Shown here piece after piece: positions 37,651 through 49,744 of a DNA stretch of 64,000 bases. The notes under the pieces are model-generated. The model had not been told where the DNA came from. It searched no databases and was given only the letters and a program-made list of their open reading frames with translations. The DNA comes from Nymphaea colorata. Its lineage: Eukaryota > Streptophyta > Magnoliopsida > Nymphaeales > Nymphaeaceae. Both the position numbers and the translations under genes were made by a program. How positions within the stretch are numbered: position 1 is the stretch's first letter; every line of letters starts with the position of its first letter. The stretch spans positions 4,853,224 through 4,917,223 of the forward strand of contig NC_045141.1 of the NCBI RefSeq assembly GCF_008831285.2. The letters are read 5' to 3'.

Positions 37651-38186
37651 AACTTTCTCAAAAATTGAAAAAATTGAAAAAAAAATAAAGAAGACAGGAA
37701 AACCATGTTTTTTTGTTTTGATATTCTTTTTAAAGAAAAATATATCCTTTTGCCATTTTATTTAGTGGACTTATTTTCGGTGTTTTATCACTGTTTTTTC
37801 AAAAAAAAAAAGATGGGTTTTTATGATTATATTTACTACCTAATTGTGGGTTGTCATCTGTCACAACCTATATGTAAGTGGTGGTTCTCGTCAGTCATGA
37901 AAATGTTTGCAACTACTACGTTGCTTGATTAGATGAAGGCATAGTTGAATAGTTGAGCAAGGACTGGATTGGATTAGCTAGAAATATTATTGGCTTGAAT
38001 CGGCCGGTTGCTGCCTCAAGTCTTCGCTAAGTCAATTTTATCAACCATTTATGTACAGCCAGCAAGCCATCATGGTCTAGCAACTTCCATTGATTCAAAA
38101 ATCGGATAGTTAATGGCTGAAGAATGAGATCTTATATTCCCTTTCCTATTTTGAATCAGTCGTTCAACATGTACAGTTAGCTAGCG

Positions 38187-38310
38187 ATCAGCTGCTAGGA
38201 ATGAGCTGCTGATGACGATCATGGAGATAGGCTTGTCGTGTTCAAGGGAGTCTCCAAATGAGAGAATGGAAATGAAGGAAGTGGTTGCAGGGCTAAGAAG
38301 GATACGACAG
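38187..38310 (+). pseudogene. LRR-XII receptor kinase, C-terminal tail fragment
   Basis: The frame reads NELLMTIMEIGLSCSRES, then PNERMEMKEVVAGLRRI and a stop: the extreme C-terminus of an EFR/FLS2-like kinase. It lies just inside the inner end of the left arm. No kinase core is attached. Confidence 0.85.
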
Positions 38311-39369
38311 AAGACTTGAAGAATGACAAAAGAATAATTCAACTACATCAATATGTACAATTAGATTTCTGGGGTAGGAGGCAGTTACCAATAGGCACTA
38401 TTTATTGTCACTCTTCTTCTAGTTTGAAGATGCAATTACTATATTTTTTATGTGCTGGTTGTGGGTGTGCAAGTTGAAACTTGGACTAGGAGAAGGATGA
38501 GATCTTAAGAAAATAATCGAAAACATGTCAAGGTTTTTTGTGATCAAACACTTGAGGATAGTAAACTAGGCCTTTAGGCAATTCGGCTTATAATGGAACC
38601 TTGAATTTGACCTGGTTCGACAAAGAACCTGGCTTGGTTCTCACTGCTGCAGGAGAGGAAGCAACCCTATCTGAAATTAACAACATTGAAAGCGATAACA
38701 GCATTCTCACTCATTTTGTTGGCCAGTTCATTCCCAAATGCGATTGCCAAGTAAAAAGCTCGTTGACCATCTGGGTGAGTGTAGTGGACCTACGATTCGG
38801 TAGAGAGCCGAAGCTCCTAATCAATTTCTTGTCCCCCAGGGGTATAAGTTTTGCTTTTTAGTGCCTTAAGAGTACTATCACAACTATTATGCTTCAACTC
38901 ATTGATTGGTCACCCCGTTTTGTAGCACTGGACATTCACACCACTGACACTCAAAATAAACATAGTTGACATTGTCATCCTACATGTATAAAAAACAATA
39001 GCAAAGTCAGAATAATTATTCAAACTAAAGCTCACCAAACATCATAGTGCTTAAGACAATCACTTTTTCCATTCAAGTGTTAAAAAAACAGCATAAATCC
39101 ACCAAAAATATGAGATACAATTTGTGCAACCGAAAGCCTCATTCAGTGGGTTGCACACATGAACATGAACATGTAGATAGACATTTATATGCATTGATCG
39201 AACATGAAAAAAGACAGAATGCAGCCTGCAAGCTAGGAAAAGGAAAATTGATGCATATGCGTACGCAGATTTTGTTGCTTGCGAGCTTTAGACACGTAGT
39301 AGTTGAGTGATTAAACTATAATATATGCAGAAAAAATTATCTAACTAAAAGAAGGTCCAAACATTGACA

Positions 39370-40790
39370 ACTTGTGATATTTGGTAATCCATGGACAAGA
39401 ATTTTGGAAGTTGAATGGAGGGAGGAAGGGTGTTTGAAAAGGGCGGACCTTCTCGGGTTTCTGATAATCGATCTCTCCCTGGTAAATCCTCGACGACAAG
39501 ATTGTAGGTCGAAATTTGTGGTTCTCATCATCAAGATTCAGAAGTGGACGTTGAGCAACTCTCAATTCAGATGATAAATAGAACACCAATAATCAAGATC
39601 GCTTCAGGGGTTTTGCAAAAGATGAAGTACCCATTTCGTTGGACTGTGATTCGCTGTTTCATTGGAGACTTATAGAAGAAGAGCATTGTTTATGCTTACA
39701 TTGCTAATGATCTGATAAGTTCATGGAGACAAGATGCAAACCCTAAGTTCTCCTTCTTAGGGAGGTATGCTTTTCTTGTAAGGGTTCACAGTGAGGACGA
39801 ACTCAGGGTAGTTTTTAGAAGGGGACAATGGAAACTGGGTGGAAGAGTGATGGTTGACAGCAGATGGGATCCAAGGTGTTCCTTATCTATTGAGGAGAAT
39901 ATGAGAGTGCCAATCTGGATTAGGGTTCCCAATTTTCCAGTATTTTTATTGAATCGAAGCACATTCCGAGCTATTGCCTGAGCGCTATAGGGAGAACCGA
40001 TGGAAGATGACATCCATACTCAATTGATGTCAAGCATGGGGCTTGCAGAATTTGTGTGCAGGTAGCAATGGATTTCAGTCCAAAATCCGAGGTTGAATTG
40101 GAATTGATAGAGGGAGAAATTGTTCTTGAAGAAATTGACTATGTGAGTAATATTAAAATTTCCTCGCCTATCATAGCGAATATATACTCGTATGACAAGT
40201 CGGTGTAGAGTGAAACAATTGTTGGTTTCTTCTCAAGAGGCTGTGGCAAAGAAAGATGGGTGGAAGGAAGTGAAGATCTATCATTATGCCAGGAGATCTA
40301 AGGAGTGGCGGGGAGGGAATATGGAAAAAATTTTGGGAACAAATGAGGAGTTAATAAAGGAGAGAGACCCAGATCAAAAGCAGAACCAGAATTGGGGGAT
40401 AACAAGTTTCGGTTTCTCCATAGGCAGATGGAAGTTGAAAATGAACGTTAGACCCAGAAAGATTGGAATGCAGAGATTGATTTGCAGGTGACCAGATCAA
40501 TTGCGGAGTAACGACAAGATAGAGAAGAAGATGGAGAACCAATTGATAACAAAAACAACCGAAGGGGAGAACCGTGAGTCCTCATCAGGTTTGATTCTTT
40601 CTCCTCCATTAAAAAATAGTGGAATGAAAACTAGCAAAGAAATGGAAGAACAGCTGGTAGGAAAGGGAAGGCGATTGATGATACTTTCACAAGGTGGAAC
40701 ATGAGTCCAGAGTAATGAGGATAGGGTGAGGCAGGAAAAGGGGAAACACCCAACATTTATTGGCTAAGGCAGTTCCATTTTTCTTCACCT
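39370..40790 (+). pseudogene. LINE ORF1-like fragment (DUF4283 type), left copy
   Basis: The plus strand encodes, over several frames, GGRVFEKGGPSRVSDNRSL, FPFRW-type sequence, and YAFLVRVHSEDELRVVFRRG followed by QWKLGGRVMVDSRWDP and MRVPIWIRVPNFPVF. The last blocks match the DUF4283 region of ORF1 in plant L1-type LINEs, an RNA-binding protein of the element. Stops are at about 39,675, 39,979 and elsewhere. The reverse transcriptase ORF2 is absent. The arm extends to CAACATTTATTGGCTAA at 40,748. Confidence 0.75.
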
Positions 40791-42119
40791 CATATGTCTA
40801 ATAAGGTTGGAATTAGCCTTCCACTAGCTGCTATGAAAACAAATCAGTTGAGTCTTTATCTCCTATCCTAATTTCAAAACAAGTTCAGATCCGACAAACA
40901 TATGTATATGTATCATTTCACATTCTTATTGGATCCCACTGGAACAATGGACTCCCATTCTCATTCAACTTATGAAAATGCATGACCAATCTAAACCCGT
41001 TTGCTGCAAATTTCTGCACCAAAAATGGATCCAAAATCAGGACAAGTGGTAATTGAACTTACTAAATCCATTTACATACATAATAAAAGTGGATTCGCAA
41101 GCCCAATTAGTGATGTTTCATGACGATGGCCAGGTCAGCAATGGGACTTCGTTCGAAATCCAACCAGATGGAGTCCGAGATCCAGAATGGAGAATTCCTA
41201 GTGCCACCAGGAAGCATTTGGCAACTCACAAAAATACACCACTTTTGGTATTATAAAAGCCAAAATGTTGTTACCATGATAAAAAACTATGTATATATAT
41301 ATATATAATTAGTACCTTTTAAACGAACTTATACGCTCGCCTATGTTTTCTCACCTAATCATTGTATAATTAAGTAAAAACAACATCGATTTTAATCTTT
41401 TATGATTTTATGCATTAATAAAAGGGCATAACTGGTCAGTACATAGTTAACCATGTATGTATGTTATTTCAAGTTGTCACAGTGGCGGATAATGTAAATT
41501 AATGAGTTAATTTATTTTGTTTATATGGAAACTGCTTTTAGTCTTTTCATTTTAGTAATTATACGTAAGCTATTTAGTAACTAGCAGAAGTTTAGTCTTA
41601 ATCAACAGTGCAAATATCTTGTCTTTTCTTCTAATCCCCATATATTTAGATAACTTTCAAATGTTCCTATCAACTTACCAAATTCTTTGGGATTAGATAG
41701 GGCTGTACAATTAGTCAAGCTAACTCAAGCTCGACTCAAACTTGTTCAGTTACACTTGATTTGAAACGCAAGTTTATAAAGGAGTCGAGTTCAAGTTACA
41801 TGAATTTGACTCTTTTTTTTTTTAATTTAGCTTTTCTATTAATTTTCAAATTTAAAACAAAGAAATTGAAGGAAGAGTTGGTAAAGGAACTTAAACAAGC
41901 CAAACTCAAGCCACGATTTAGTATATTGAGTCAACCTTTTGCTGATCTTGTACAGCTTGAGTCGAGCTCAAGCCACGATTTTGGTCTATCGAGTCAACCT
42001 TTTGCTGATCTTATACAGCTCGACTCGAGCTTGAGCCCAGCAATGACTCCATGTGTGGAGCTGCCGGAGGACTGGTACTTCTAGTTGACCACAGAATTGA
42101 AGCATTTATTGGAAATGAT

Positions 42120-42557
42120 GAAGAAAAATGGAACTGCATTAGCCAATAAATGTTGGATGTTTCCGTAATAGAGTGTCGTCATTGGATATATTTGGTGTAG
42201 TGGACTCTGTTTCCCCTTTTCCTGCCTCAAACCTGTCCTCATTACTCTGGAACCAAGTTTCCCTGTGTGGAAGTATTGTCAATCTGTCTTCACTTTCTTA
42301 CCAGCTGTTCTTCCATTTTCTCTCCTTGACAAACTGGTGAAGAAAAATGGAACTGCATTAGCCAATAAATGTTGGATGTTTCCGTAATAGAGTGTCGTCA
42401 TTGGATATATTTGGTGTGGACTCTGTTTCCCCTTTTCCTGCCTCAAACCTGTCTTCATTACTCTGGAACCAAGTTTCCCTGTGTGGAAGTATTGTCAATC
42501 TGTCTTCACTTTCTACCAGCTGTTCTTCCATTTTCTCTCCTTGACAAACCTGGTGGT
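42120..42557 (+). repeat. 219-bp tandem duplication
   Basis: Units start at 42,120 and 42,339 (GAAGAAAAATGGAACTGC). They differ by a handful of single-base changes and small indels. The unit is the reverse complement of the end of the left LINE fragment near 40,690-40,790, so the duplication lies at the inner edge of the right inverted arm. Confidence 0.88.
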
Positions 42558-43580
42558 GAGTTGTTCACCATAACCTCACTCTCCAAACCAGTCATTTCTT
42601 TGCTAGTTTTCATTCCATCCAAACAACAAGAATCCTGAAATTTATTTTTTAAATCAAACCTGATATGGACTCACGGTTCTCCCCTTGATTCTTTTGTTAT
42701 CAATTGATTCTCCATCTCCTGCTCTATCTTCTCGCCACCCACCAGCTGGTTCGTCTTCTAGTTACTCCGCAACTGCTGGTCTCCTGTAATCTCTACATTC
42801 CAATCTTTCTGGGTCTAACATTCATTTTCAACTTCCATCTGCCTATGGAGAAACCGAAACTTGTTATCCCCCAATTCTGGTTCTGCTTTTGATCTGGGTC
42901 TCTCCTTTATTAAATCATTTTTTCCCAATTTTTTTTCCTTATTCTCTCCCTGCCACTCCTTAGCTCTCCTGACATAATGATAGATCTTCACTTCCTTCAA
43001 CTCCTTTACTAAATTTCAATTTTGTTTTCTTTTCTTTTTGGGGGCACTTTACGAAAGTTTAATGGAAATTGCGAGCTTTCCCATTCATTCATTCCATGCA
43101 AAATCGTAAGAAAAATGAAGAAAGTGTAAAACAGCTTAAAAGTGAATCTATGAAATAGAGTCAGTTGATAGCAAACTTTTTCTGTCAATCCCTTGTCTGA
43201 AAGTCTGATTTCAATAGCAATGTCTTAATCCCAGAGGCGTGTTTCGATAGCAATGTCATTCTTCTATAAGTTTCCAATGGAACAGCGAATCACAGTCCAA
43301 CGAAAGGGCTGCTTCATCTTTTCCCAAACTCTTGAAGCGATCTTGATTGTTGATGTTCCATTTATCATCTGAATTGAGAGTTGCTCGACATCCACTTCTG
43401 AAATCTTGATGATGAGAACCAGAGAATTCCACCCATGATCTTTTCGTCGAGGATTTACCATGGAGTGATCGATTATCAGAAACCCGAGAAGGTCTGCCAT
43501 TTTCGAACACCCTTCCTCCCTCCATTCCACTTCCAAAATTCTTGTCCATGGATTACCAAATATCATAAGTTGTCAAAGTT
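42558..43580 (-). pseudogene. LINE ORF1-like fragment, right copy (inverted)
   Basis: On the minus strand from 43,566: IFGNPWTRILEVEWREEG and, in another frame, GGRVFENGRPSRVSDNRSL. Then WKEVKIYHYxRRxKEW (about 42,990). It matches the left copy in inverted orientation but lacks the central DUF4283 block (left 39,690-40,190). The pair could fold into a hairpin with arms of about 1 kb. Confidence 0.78.
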
Positions 43581-43599
43581 TGGACCTTCTTGTAGTTAG

Positions 43600-44875
43600 A
43601 TGGTTTTTTCTGCATTTATTATAGTTTAATGTGAGATAGCAAGGTGTATATCATTGTGGCTTTATGTTAATATAAATGGTGAAGACACTTATTTTTTCAA
43701 ATAAGTTGATGAGAACATTTGAAAATTTATCTAAAGATATGGGAACAGCTAAAATTTGGAAGATCCAAATCGAGTATTTCAAACCCATAATTTCAAATCG
43801 AGTTCAAAACGACAAAATTTGAGTGTCGCGCGTGCACGGACCTTCCCTCTGTTTTAAAAACACATTTCTCACGCCAAAATGTGTTTTAAAACCCAAGTTG
43901 CATGTTCAAACAAGTCAACGAGCGACTGAACGAAAATTGGATTTGAAGACGAGTCCAAAGTGACTCGAAATGGAATCGGCCGTCCATTTTCAACAAAAAA
44001 CCTTTTTTTACATTTTAAATAAAAAATATTTTTTATGTAACAGAATTTTTATTTCATTTTACTAGATTTTATTTTATTTTATTTTTTTTAAAAAAAGGGG
44101 GAGGGAGAGCTCACGCGTGCGAGCACACCATGCACTCACACAAGCGAGTGCTGTGTGTGCTTGCAAGCGAGCGCACCACATGCGCTCGCTCTTGAGCAAG
44201 CTCGTGTGCGACAAATTTGTCACTTGCGCAAGCGTGCTTATGCACGCGACAATGCTGTCGCACGCTTGTGCGCATCGGCCAACTGTGCTGTCGCGGCAGC
44301 AACCTCTTAGACACGCGAGCTTAATTTTTTTTTTAAAAAAAAAGAGCTATTAGGGGTGTTTTTTGGGTCATTTTGAGTGGGCATTTGCCCTCCCTACACT
44401 TGAAAAAGTGATTTTCAGGTCTAATGGGCAATCAATACTCATTCAAACCATTTCTTTTTCAAAATAATTCAAAATTATGTGAAATTCGGATGAAAATATT
44501 ATAAAATGAAAAAAAAAATCAAAATTTGGGTCCAATATCCCCTATAAATCCCCCCCACTTCGCCCTTCTTGGGGAAGAGTGGCCCTAGGGAGAAACCCCA
44601 GAATATTCTCTCTTCAAGACTTAAAGTTTCTCTTGAGCTCTCTCTCTCTCCCTCTTCCTCTTTCCATTTCTCCTCTTCCTCTCCAACTTAGAGCAAGCTA
44701 CAACTCTCTTGGAGACATCCTCTTCATTATCTTGGAGATTCTTTCAAGGTAAGTCCAAGATCATTTCAAGCATTGTTGTTCATTTTCTTAAGCCATTTCT
44801 CATTAGAGGTATGTAATCATCATCCCTCTCATTTCCCTCTTATTTTCTTTTCTTCTCATCTTTATCTCCCATGGC
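43600..44875. other. No gene; GC-rich inverted-repeat segment
   Basis: 44,105-44,300 is unusually GC-rich with GCGAGC/GCACGC words and nested hairpins: GCGACA (44,246) with TGTCGC (44,256), and outside it GCGCAAGCGTGC with GCACGCTTGTGCGC. A TATA-like CTATAAATCC is at about 44,544, then CT-rich leader-like DNA. This may be LTR or leader sequence of an unidentified element. Confidence 0.5.
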
Positions 44876-45330
44876 CAAAGGAGATAGCACTCAACCTCTT
44901 TTAAGAGACAAGAGGCTAAGCTCAAGTGCATCGGGAGCATGGAAATGTGAGATAATCTTTCATTTCATGATTAAATCATCTTTTTCTCTTTATTGAATAT
45001 AGCATTGTCCTTCTTTCTTCATTTTCTTCTCATCTTCATCTTCTTCTGGCCAAAGGAGATAATACACAATCTCTTTTTAGAGACAAGAGGCTATGCTCAA
45101 GTGCACCAGGAGCATGGAAAGATGAGATGATCTTTAATTTCATGATTGAATCATGTTTCTCTTTTATTGAATATAGCATTGTCTTTCTTTCTTCATTTCC
45201 TGTTCATCTTCATCTCCTCATTGACATAGGAGATAGCACTCAACCTCTTTTTATAGACAAGATACTATGCTCAAGTGCACCGGGAGCATGGAAAGATGAG
45301 ATGATCTTTCATTTCATAGTTACATTATGC
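44876..45330 (+). repeat. About 176-bp tandem array, 2.6 copies
   Basis: Units start near 44,876, 45,052 and 45,228 (AAAGGAGATAGCACTCAACC). Each carries GAGACAAGAGGCTA, CTCAAGTGCA and TTGAATATAGCATTG. A (CT)n tract follows at 45,353-45,428. No ORF. Confidence 0.88.
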
Positions 45331-45403
45331 CCTTCCTCCTAGTTGAACCTTTTTCTCTCTCTCGTTCTCTCTATCTCTCCCTTTTTCTCTCTCTCTCTCT
45401 CGT

Positions 45404-45429
<26 letters not shown>

Positions 45430-45434
<5 letters not shown>

Positions 45435-47034
45435 TTTTGAATATTGTCTATATATTATCCATGCATAGTTGTTTTGTTTTCCATTTATTTGTGAATGTAT
45501 GGTGGCAATGAGAGTGTGGTTTGAGGTTCTTTATCTTAATCTTCATATTAATTTTTGAGGTTGAGACATGTCCAACCTGGGAAAACCCTCACGAAAATGT
45601 ACATATTAATATGCATTTGCATGTCATTTTGCACTAGTTTCCTTCATAATCACCCCATTAAGAACCCTAACGAGTACCTCATCATATTGCTTGTTTTCTT
45701 CCATACCCAACGGTGGAAGAAATATATCCCTTGTACTAAACTAAGTAATAACATTCTATGTTTATATATAAATCATATTTTTCAAAACATTTTCAAATGA
45801 AACTTTCTAGTGCGGCCTTAGAGACTTAGCTTAGACTCTTGCATGAGTCCAAGCTCCTCTCCGGCCCACATTAAACTTGAAGTTGATAATTTTAGGTTAT
45901 TCATTGATTTCTCATTTTGTGAAGGCACGTATGTATATACATGTTATATACATCTATGCACACATGATGAACCCCCCATCTTTCTCTTTCTATGCTTTCA
46001 CTTTTTATTTTATAAATTTTCATATGCATGAATGCGTATGCACATGTGCTCTATTTCCTCCCTTTCGAATATTTTATTCTTCTTTTTAAGGCAAATATCT
46101 TCCTTACGAAATTTCTTATACATACCCATATATACGTATGTATATTTTTCTTTTTCTCTAAATCCTCTATCTCTCTTCAAATCAATACATCTTTTTCTCT
46201 TAAGCTTTCATATTTGTGTATATGTAATAGTATATACACATATAGGAATGTCTTTCTGTATCGCTCTCCTTTTCTTTTCATGAGAGTATTCTATCTCTTG
46301 TCTTCTTTTTAACATTCTTCTCTCATGATCTTTTTATTTACCAACTTCATTAAGACCATAAACCAAGTAATGACCAAATATTGGAACCATGCTTGATGGT
46401 CTAGAACCTCATTCCATTTTCAAAAACTTTTCCATCTTATATATGATATTTATCAAAACAAAAATCTTAGATGAATGTTATGGTAGGAATGCTCTTAGAT
46501 GAATGTTATGGTAGAAATGAATGATTTTTCTTTCTAATCATGTAGGATCAATGCATTCATACATTCCCACCCACTTTATTTCACTTCTGATCACAAGTAC
46601 CTCTCCAAAAGAACTTAAGCAAGATGAGATGAGGCTCTAACTAAGTGGTAACCGAATTAGAGCAAAATCTCAAACCTATTTGAAGTCTTAAGAGAACACT
46701 AAAGTGATTTCAAAATGATTTCACAAGCTTTTCAAATGATATTTACTAATTCTACTTTTTCTCCCAGAACATTTCACATTTTCAAATAACTCTTCAAGAA
46801 TCTTTTCAAAAGTTTGAAACATCAAACTTTCAATATTTTCAACACCGCATATAGAATCAAAAGTATGTTTAAGTTAAAATGAAATGCATCAATGATGAAC
46901 ATAGCCCTTGGATTGATTACTCCCGGTAAAGGCACTGGAACGGTCGATCCTCGTACCGACGGACGAGTCTCTTTCTTTCTTATTTCAAAACAAACCTCAT
47001 TTTTTTGGAGGAGTCCAAAACCAACCAAAAATTT
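45430..47034. other. No gene; probable element interrupting a kinase gene
   Basis: Short ORFs without motifs. The sequence runs up to 47,035, where LRR coding begins abruptly on the minus strand. The piece from about 44.1 to 47.03 kb may be an inserted LTR-type element, but I cannot show termini. Confidence 0.4.
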
Positions 47035-47829
47035 TGGGATGCAAACAGTCATGAAACTCAAAAACTCAATAGCAGAAAGGTTAAACAAGCTCTCAGGCAG
47101 TGTACCAGTGAGATTGTTCATTTCCACATTAAAGAATGTTAAGTGGGTTAAGCTTCTCAACTGAGAAGGAATGTTCCTATACACATGATTTTGACCAATA
47201 TTAAGGTACTCCAGTTTTGAGATGTTGGCAAAAGTGACTGGAATGGTGCCCATGAGCCTGTTACCATAAAGGTTTATGCACTTGAGTTCCAGCAAACTGC
47301 CTAGGAACTCCGGAATGCTTCCATAGAATTGGTTATCTCGATGTGACAATATTTGGAGACCTTGGCAATGGCTCAGGGTTTGTGGGATCAACCCCTCAAA
47401 ATTATTTTTTCTTATAGATAGATTTTCTAACTGAGGGAGGAGACTAAAATCTATGGGAAGATGACCATGGAAACTATCATTTGTAAGATTAAGAACTCAT
47501 AAGAAGGAGAGATTGCTGATGTATGGGGAGAGAGTACATTCAAGTGCCTTCCTGGAGAGGTTCAGAGCAACTATCCTTGGTGAACCACGACTGCATGAAA
47601 CTCCATTCCATTCGCAGAAAGAGATATTGGAATTTCAATTTTATAACACGTTATGAAAGTCTTTAGTGACAAGGGATTTCAAAGATAGCAATGCAAATTG
47701 ATCAGTCACGTTGCTAATAGAAACAAGGGCGGAGGGCACCTCCCTTTGGCCGAGAACCACAACCAAGGTGAAGGCAGAAAAACACAAAAGAAAGACGAGT
47801 GGATGAGGTGACCGACCGGTGGTTGCCAT
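47035..47829 (-). pseudogene. LRR-XII receptor-like kinase, N-terminal half
   Basis: ATG at 47,829 on the minus strand begins a signal peptide (LVFLLCFSAFTLVVVLGQ), then the LRR N-cap (DQFALLSLKSLVTKDFHNVL ... FCEWNGVSCSRGSPRIVAL) and about six LRRs such as YGSIPEFLGSLLELKCINL and GTLPESLFNLSAIEFL. Such receptors sit in the plasma membrane and bind microbial ligands. Three in-frame nonsense codons break it: TAA and TGA two codons apart near 47,640 (in the LSNWN motif, Ser and Trp positions) and TGA near 47,500. Otherwise the frame is continuous for ~260 codons. It is cut off at about 47,035 with no kinase domain. Confidence 0.92.
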
Positions 47830-48970
47830 GCCTATCCAATTTGTTATGCAGAACATGCATGAGCAGGAATTCAAGGTCTTCAATTTATGTATAGATTCTC
47901 TTCCAGAAAATTTGTCCTTTTCTTTTTTCAAGTGGTAGAAGGCTCGGGTCTTAACTGCTTTGGAACACATTGCTTCATATTTCCAAATTGAGGGGCATGG
48001 CTGATGATTGCATCAATGAGACTCTTTCTTGTTTCCCTTTACCACTTTCAACTCTATTCAATCCCAAATCAAAGTTATCAATTGAACTTTTTTTTTTCCT
48101 AGATATCCCAAACTGATTTCGACCATAGTCATAGATATGCTTTCTACCTTTTAAATGGCGAGGTTTTTCTATCATATAATATGGTTAGCATGGAGAAAAT
48201 AGGAAAAATGTGGAAATTTTTAATAATTGGGTAAAATTTAAAAGTAAAGGAAAATAAGATGAATGGTAGGCCATTTAAAAAAATAAATAGATGAGAAACA
48301 AATAAAAATTAGAAGTTGGAAACGAGCAGTTTAGCAATAAAAAAGTGTGAAAAAATGTCTAAAAAATGGTAAAAAAGAAAAAAATGGAAAAAAGTGTTTC
48401 TTTGGTGTGGCATTTTTTTTTCAAAAAATACTTGAATCGGCTGGTTCGTTCAAATTTATGCTAAATCAGTTTGATCTAGTCCATCTGTGTTTAAACAAAA
48501 AGAAGTTGTTCTTTATTAATCAATTTGATTTTGTCCATCTGTTTTTAAAAAAAGTTATTGTTTTTTATTATCCTATATAGGTTGTTTGTTTATTTCTCAA
48601 AAGAATATAATTTTCATATTTTGTGCTGATTAACAACCAAATCGTTTAATTCACAGGATCAACCAGCACATGGAGGTTGGCTAGTAACTTTATCCACTCG
48701 TTTCAAAAGCTGAATTTTCAAAGGTCACAATCAGGCGGACCACGATGGCCAGTTCTTGGTTTTTAAGGAGTCCAAATTTTCTTATATCCGGGTTGGATCT
48801 GATTTACATGGGTTAATCCAAATTGAGACCCAATCTAACTTATATCTTTTTTTTATTTTTCAATATTCAGATTTAATGATCTGGGCTAGATCCAACCCAT
48901 TGACAACACTAACTCCATAAAGCCACACGTTCTGACGGGGTCATAGTTAATTATGCTCATGTCCCACTTG

Positions 48971-49025
<55 letters not shown>

Positions 49026-49744
49026 GCGAAAGAGAGAAAGAATGAGAGTTATTAATATGATTATCAAATGCCCAACATTTTGTGCCCCCACGCGCCTTCC
49101 ACATCCCATGCCCAACTATCTTTGTTGTCATGTAAACGACGGCTGCCTGTATAGCATCCTACAGCCTTTCAACCTTCACAACCTCCAATATAGCCCTCAA
49201 TTTTTTTTCACCACCATGACTCTGCCTGTCCAATAGTTGTTCCTTATAATTACCTCATCTCCATTGCTAACAAATAAGAAGTACCAAAATACAATAAAAC
49301 ATCATTTTGTATTTAATGAAAAAGAAAATAGCTCTAAGCGGCGTTTTATAATCCATATTTTTTGTTAGTTTTTTTATGGTTTTAAAAAAGGAAATAGGTG
49401 AACATGAAGTTGCAAAAAGAATAATATGAAAAACATGACTTGCAAACTTTTCTAAACTGAAAAAAAATATAACTTTAAAGTTATTGTAATTTTAAATATC
49501 ATCTAAGTTTCAGCGTTAGAGTAAAATAAGATCCCGCACAATGTATAATATAATTTTGTATAAATAATATATAATCTAAAGGATTTAGACGCAAACCAGC
49601 AAAAGAATAAAATTTAAAAATTCAAATTTTCTTTCAGAAAAAAATGAACCAAAGAATATGAAAATTGATTAATAATAAAGAAAAAACTTTTCTAACTAGT
49701 AAGAAACGCATAACGAAACAACACGTCGAGTTGACCACCTTCGA
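47830..49744. other. 5' flank of the kinase pseudogene and AT-rich DNA
   Basis: 47,830-48,200 matches 37,025-37,650 (direct). A foldback island lies at 48,770-48,910 (GGGTTGGATC ... GATCCAACCC), and a long (TA)n at about 48,972-49,024. No gene recognised. Confidence 0.55.

Larger units (their letters stand above)
30345..38140 (+). repeat. Large inverted duplication, left arm
   Basis: This arm reads as the reverse complement of about 49,745-56,755. Anchors: 30,350 with 56,750; 30,970 with 56,150; 31,640 with 55,530; 33,560 with 55,030; 34,560 with 53,800; 35,340 with 52,740; 35,700 with 52,470; 36,465 with 51,740; 37,880 with 50,530; 38,090 with 49,790. The arms differ by substitutions and indels, and the left one is longer because of an insertion at about 31,835-33,370. 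A short further match lies outside the arms (28,130 with 57,090). Confidence 0.92.

Noticed and set aside
44117-44353. ORFs on both strands in the GC-rich segment
   Set aside because: Composition-driven: Cys/His/Ala-rich translations of GCGAGC words on both strands.
45555-46312. Several Phe/Leu-rich ORFs
   Set aside because: Pyrimidine-rich DNA gives long open frames; no homology or start context.
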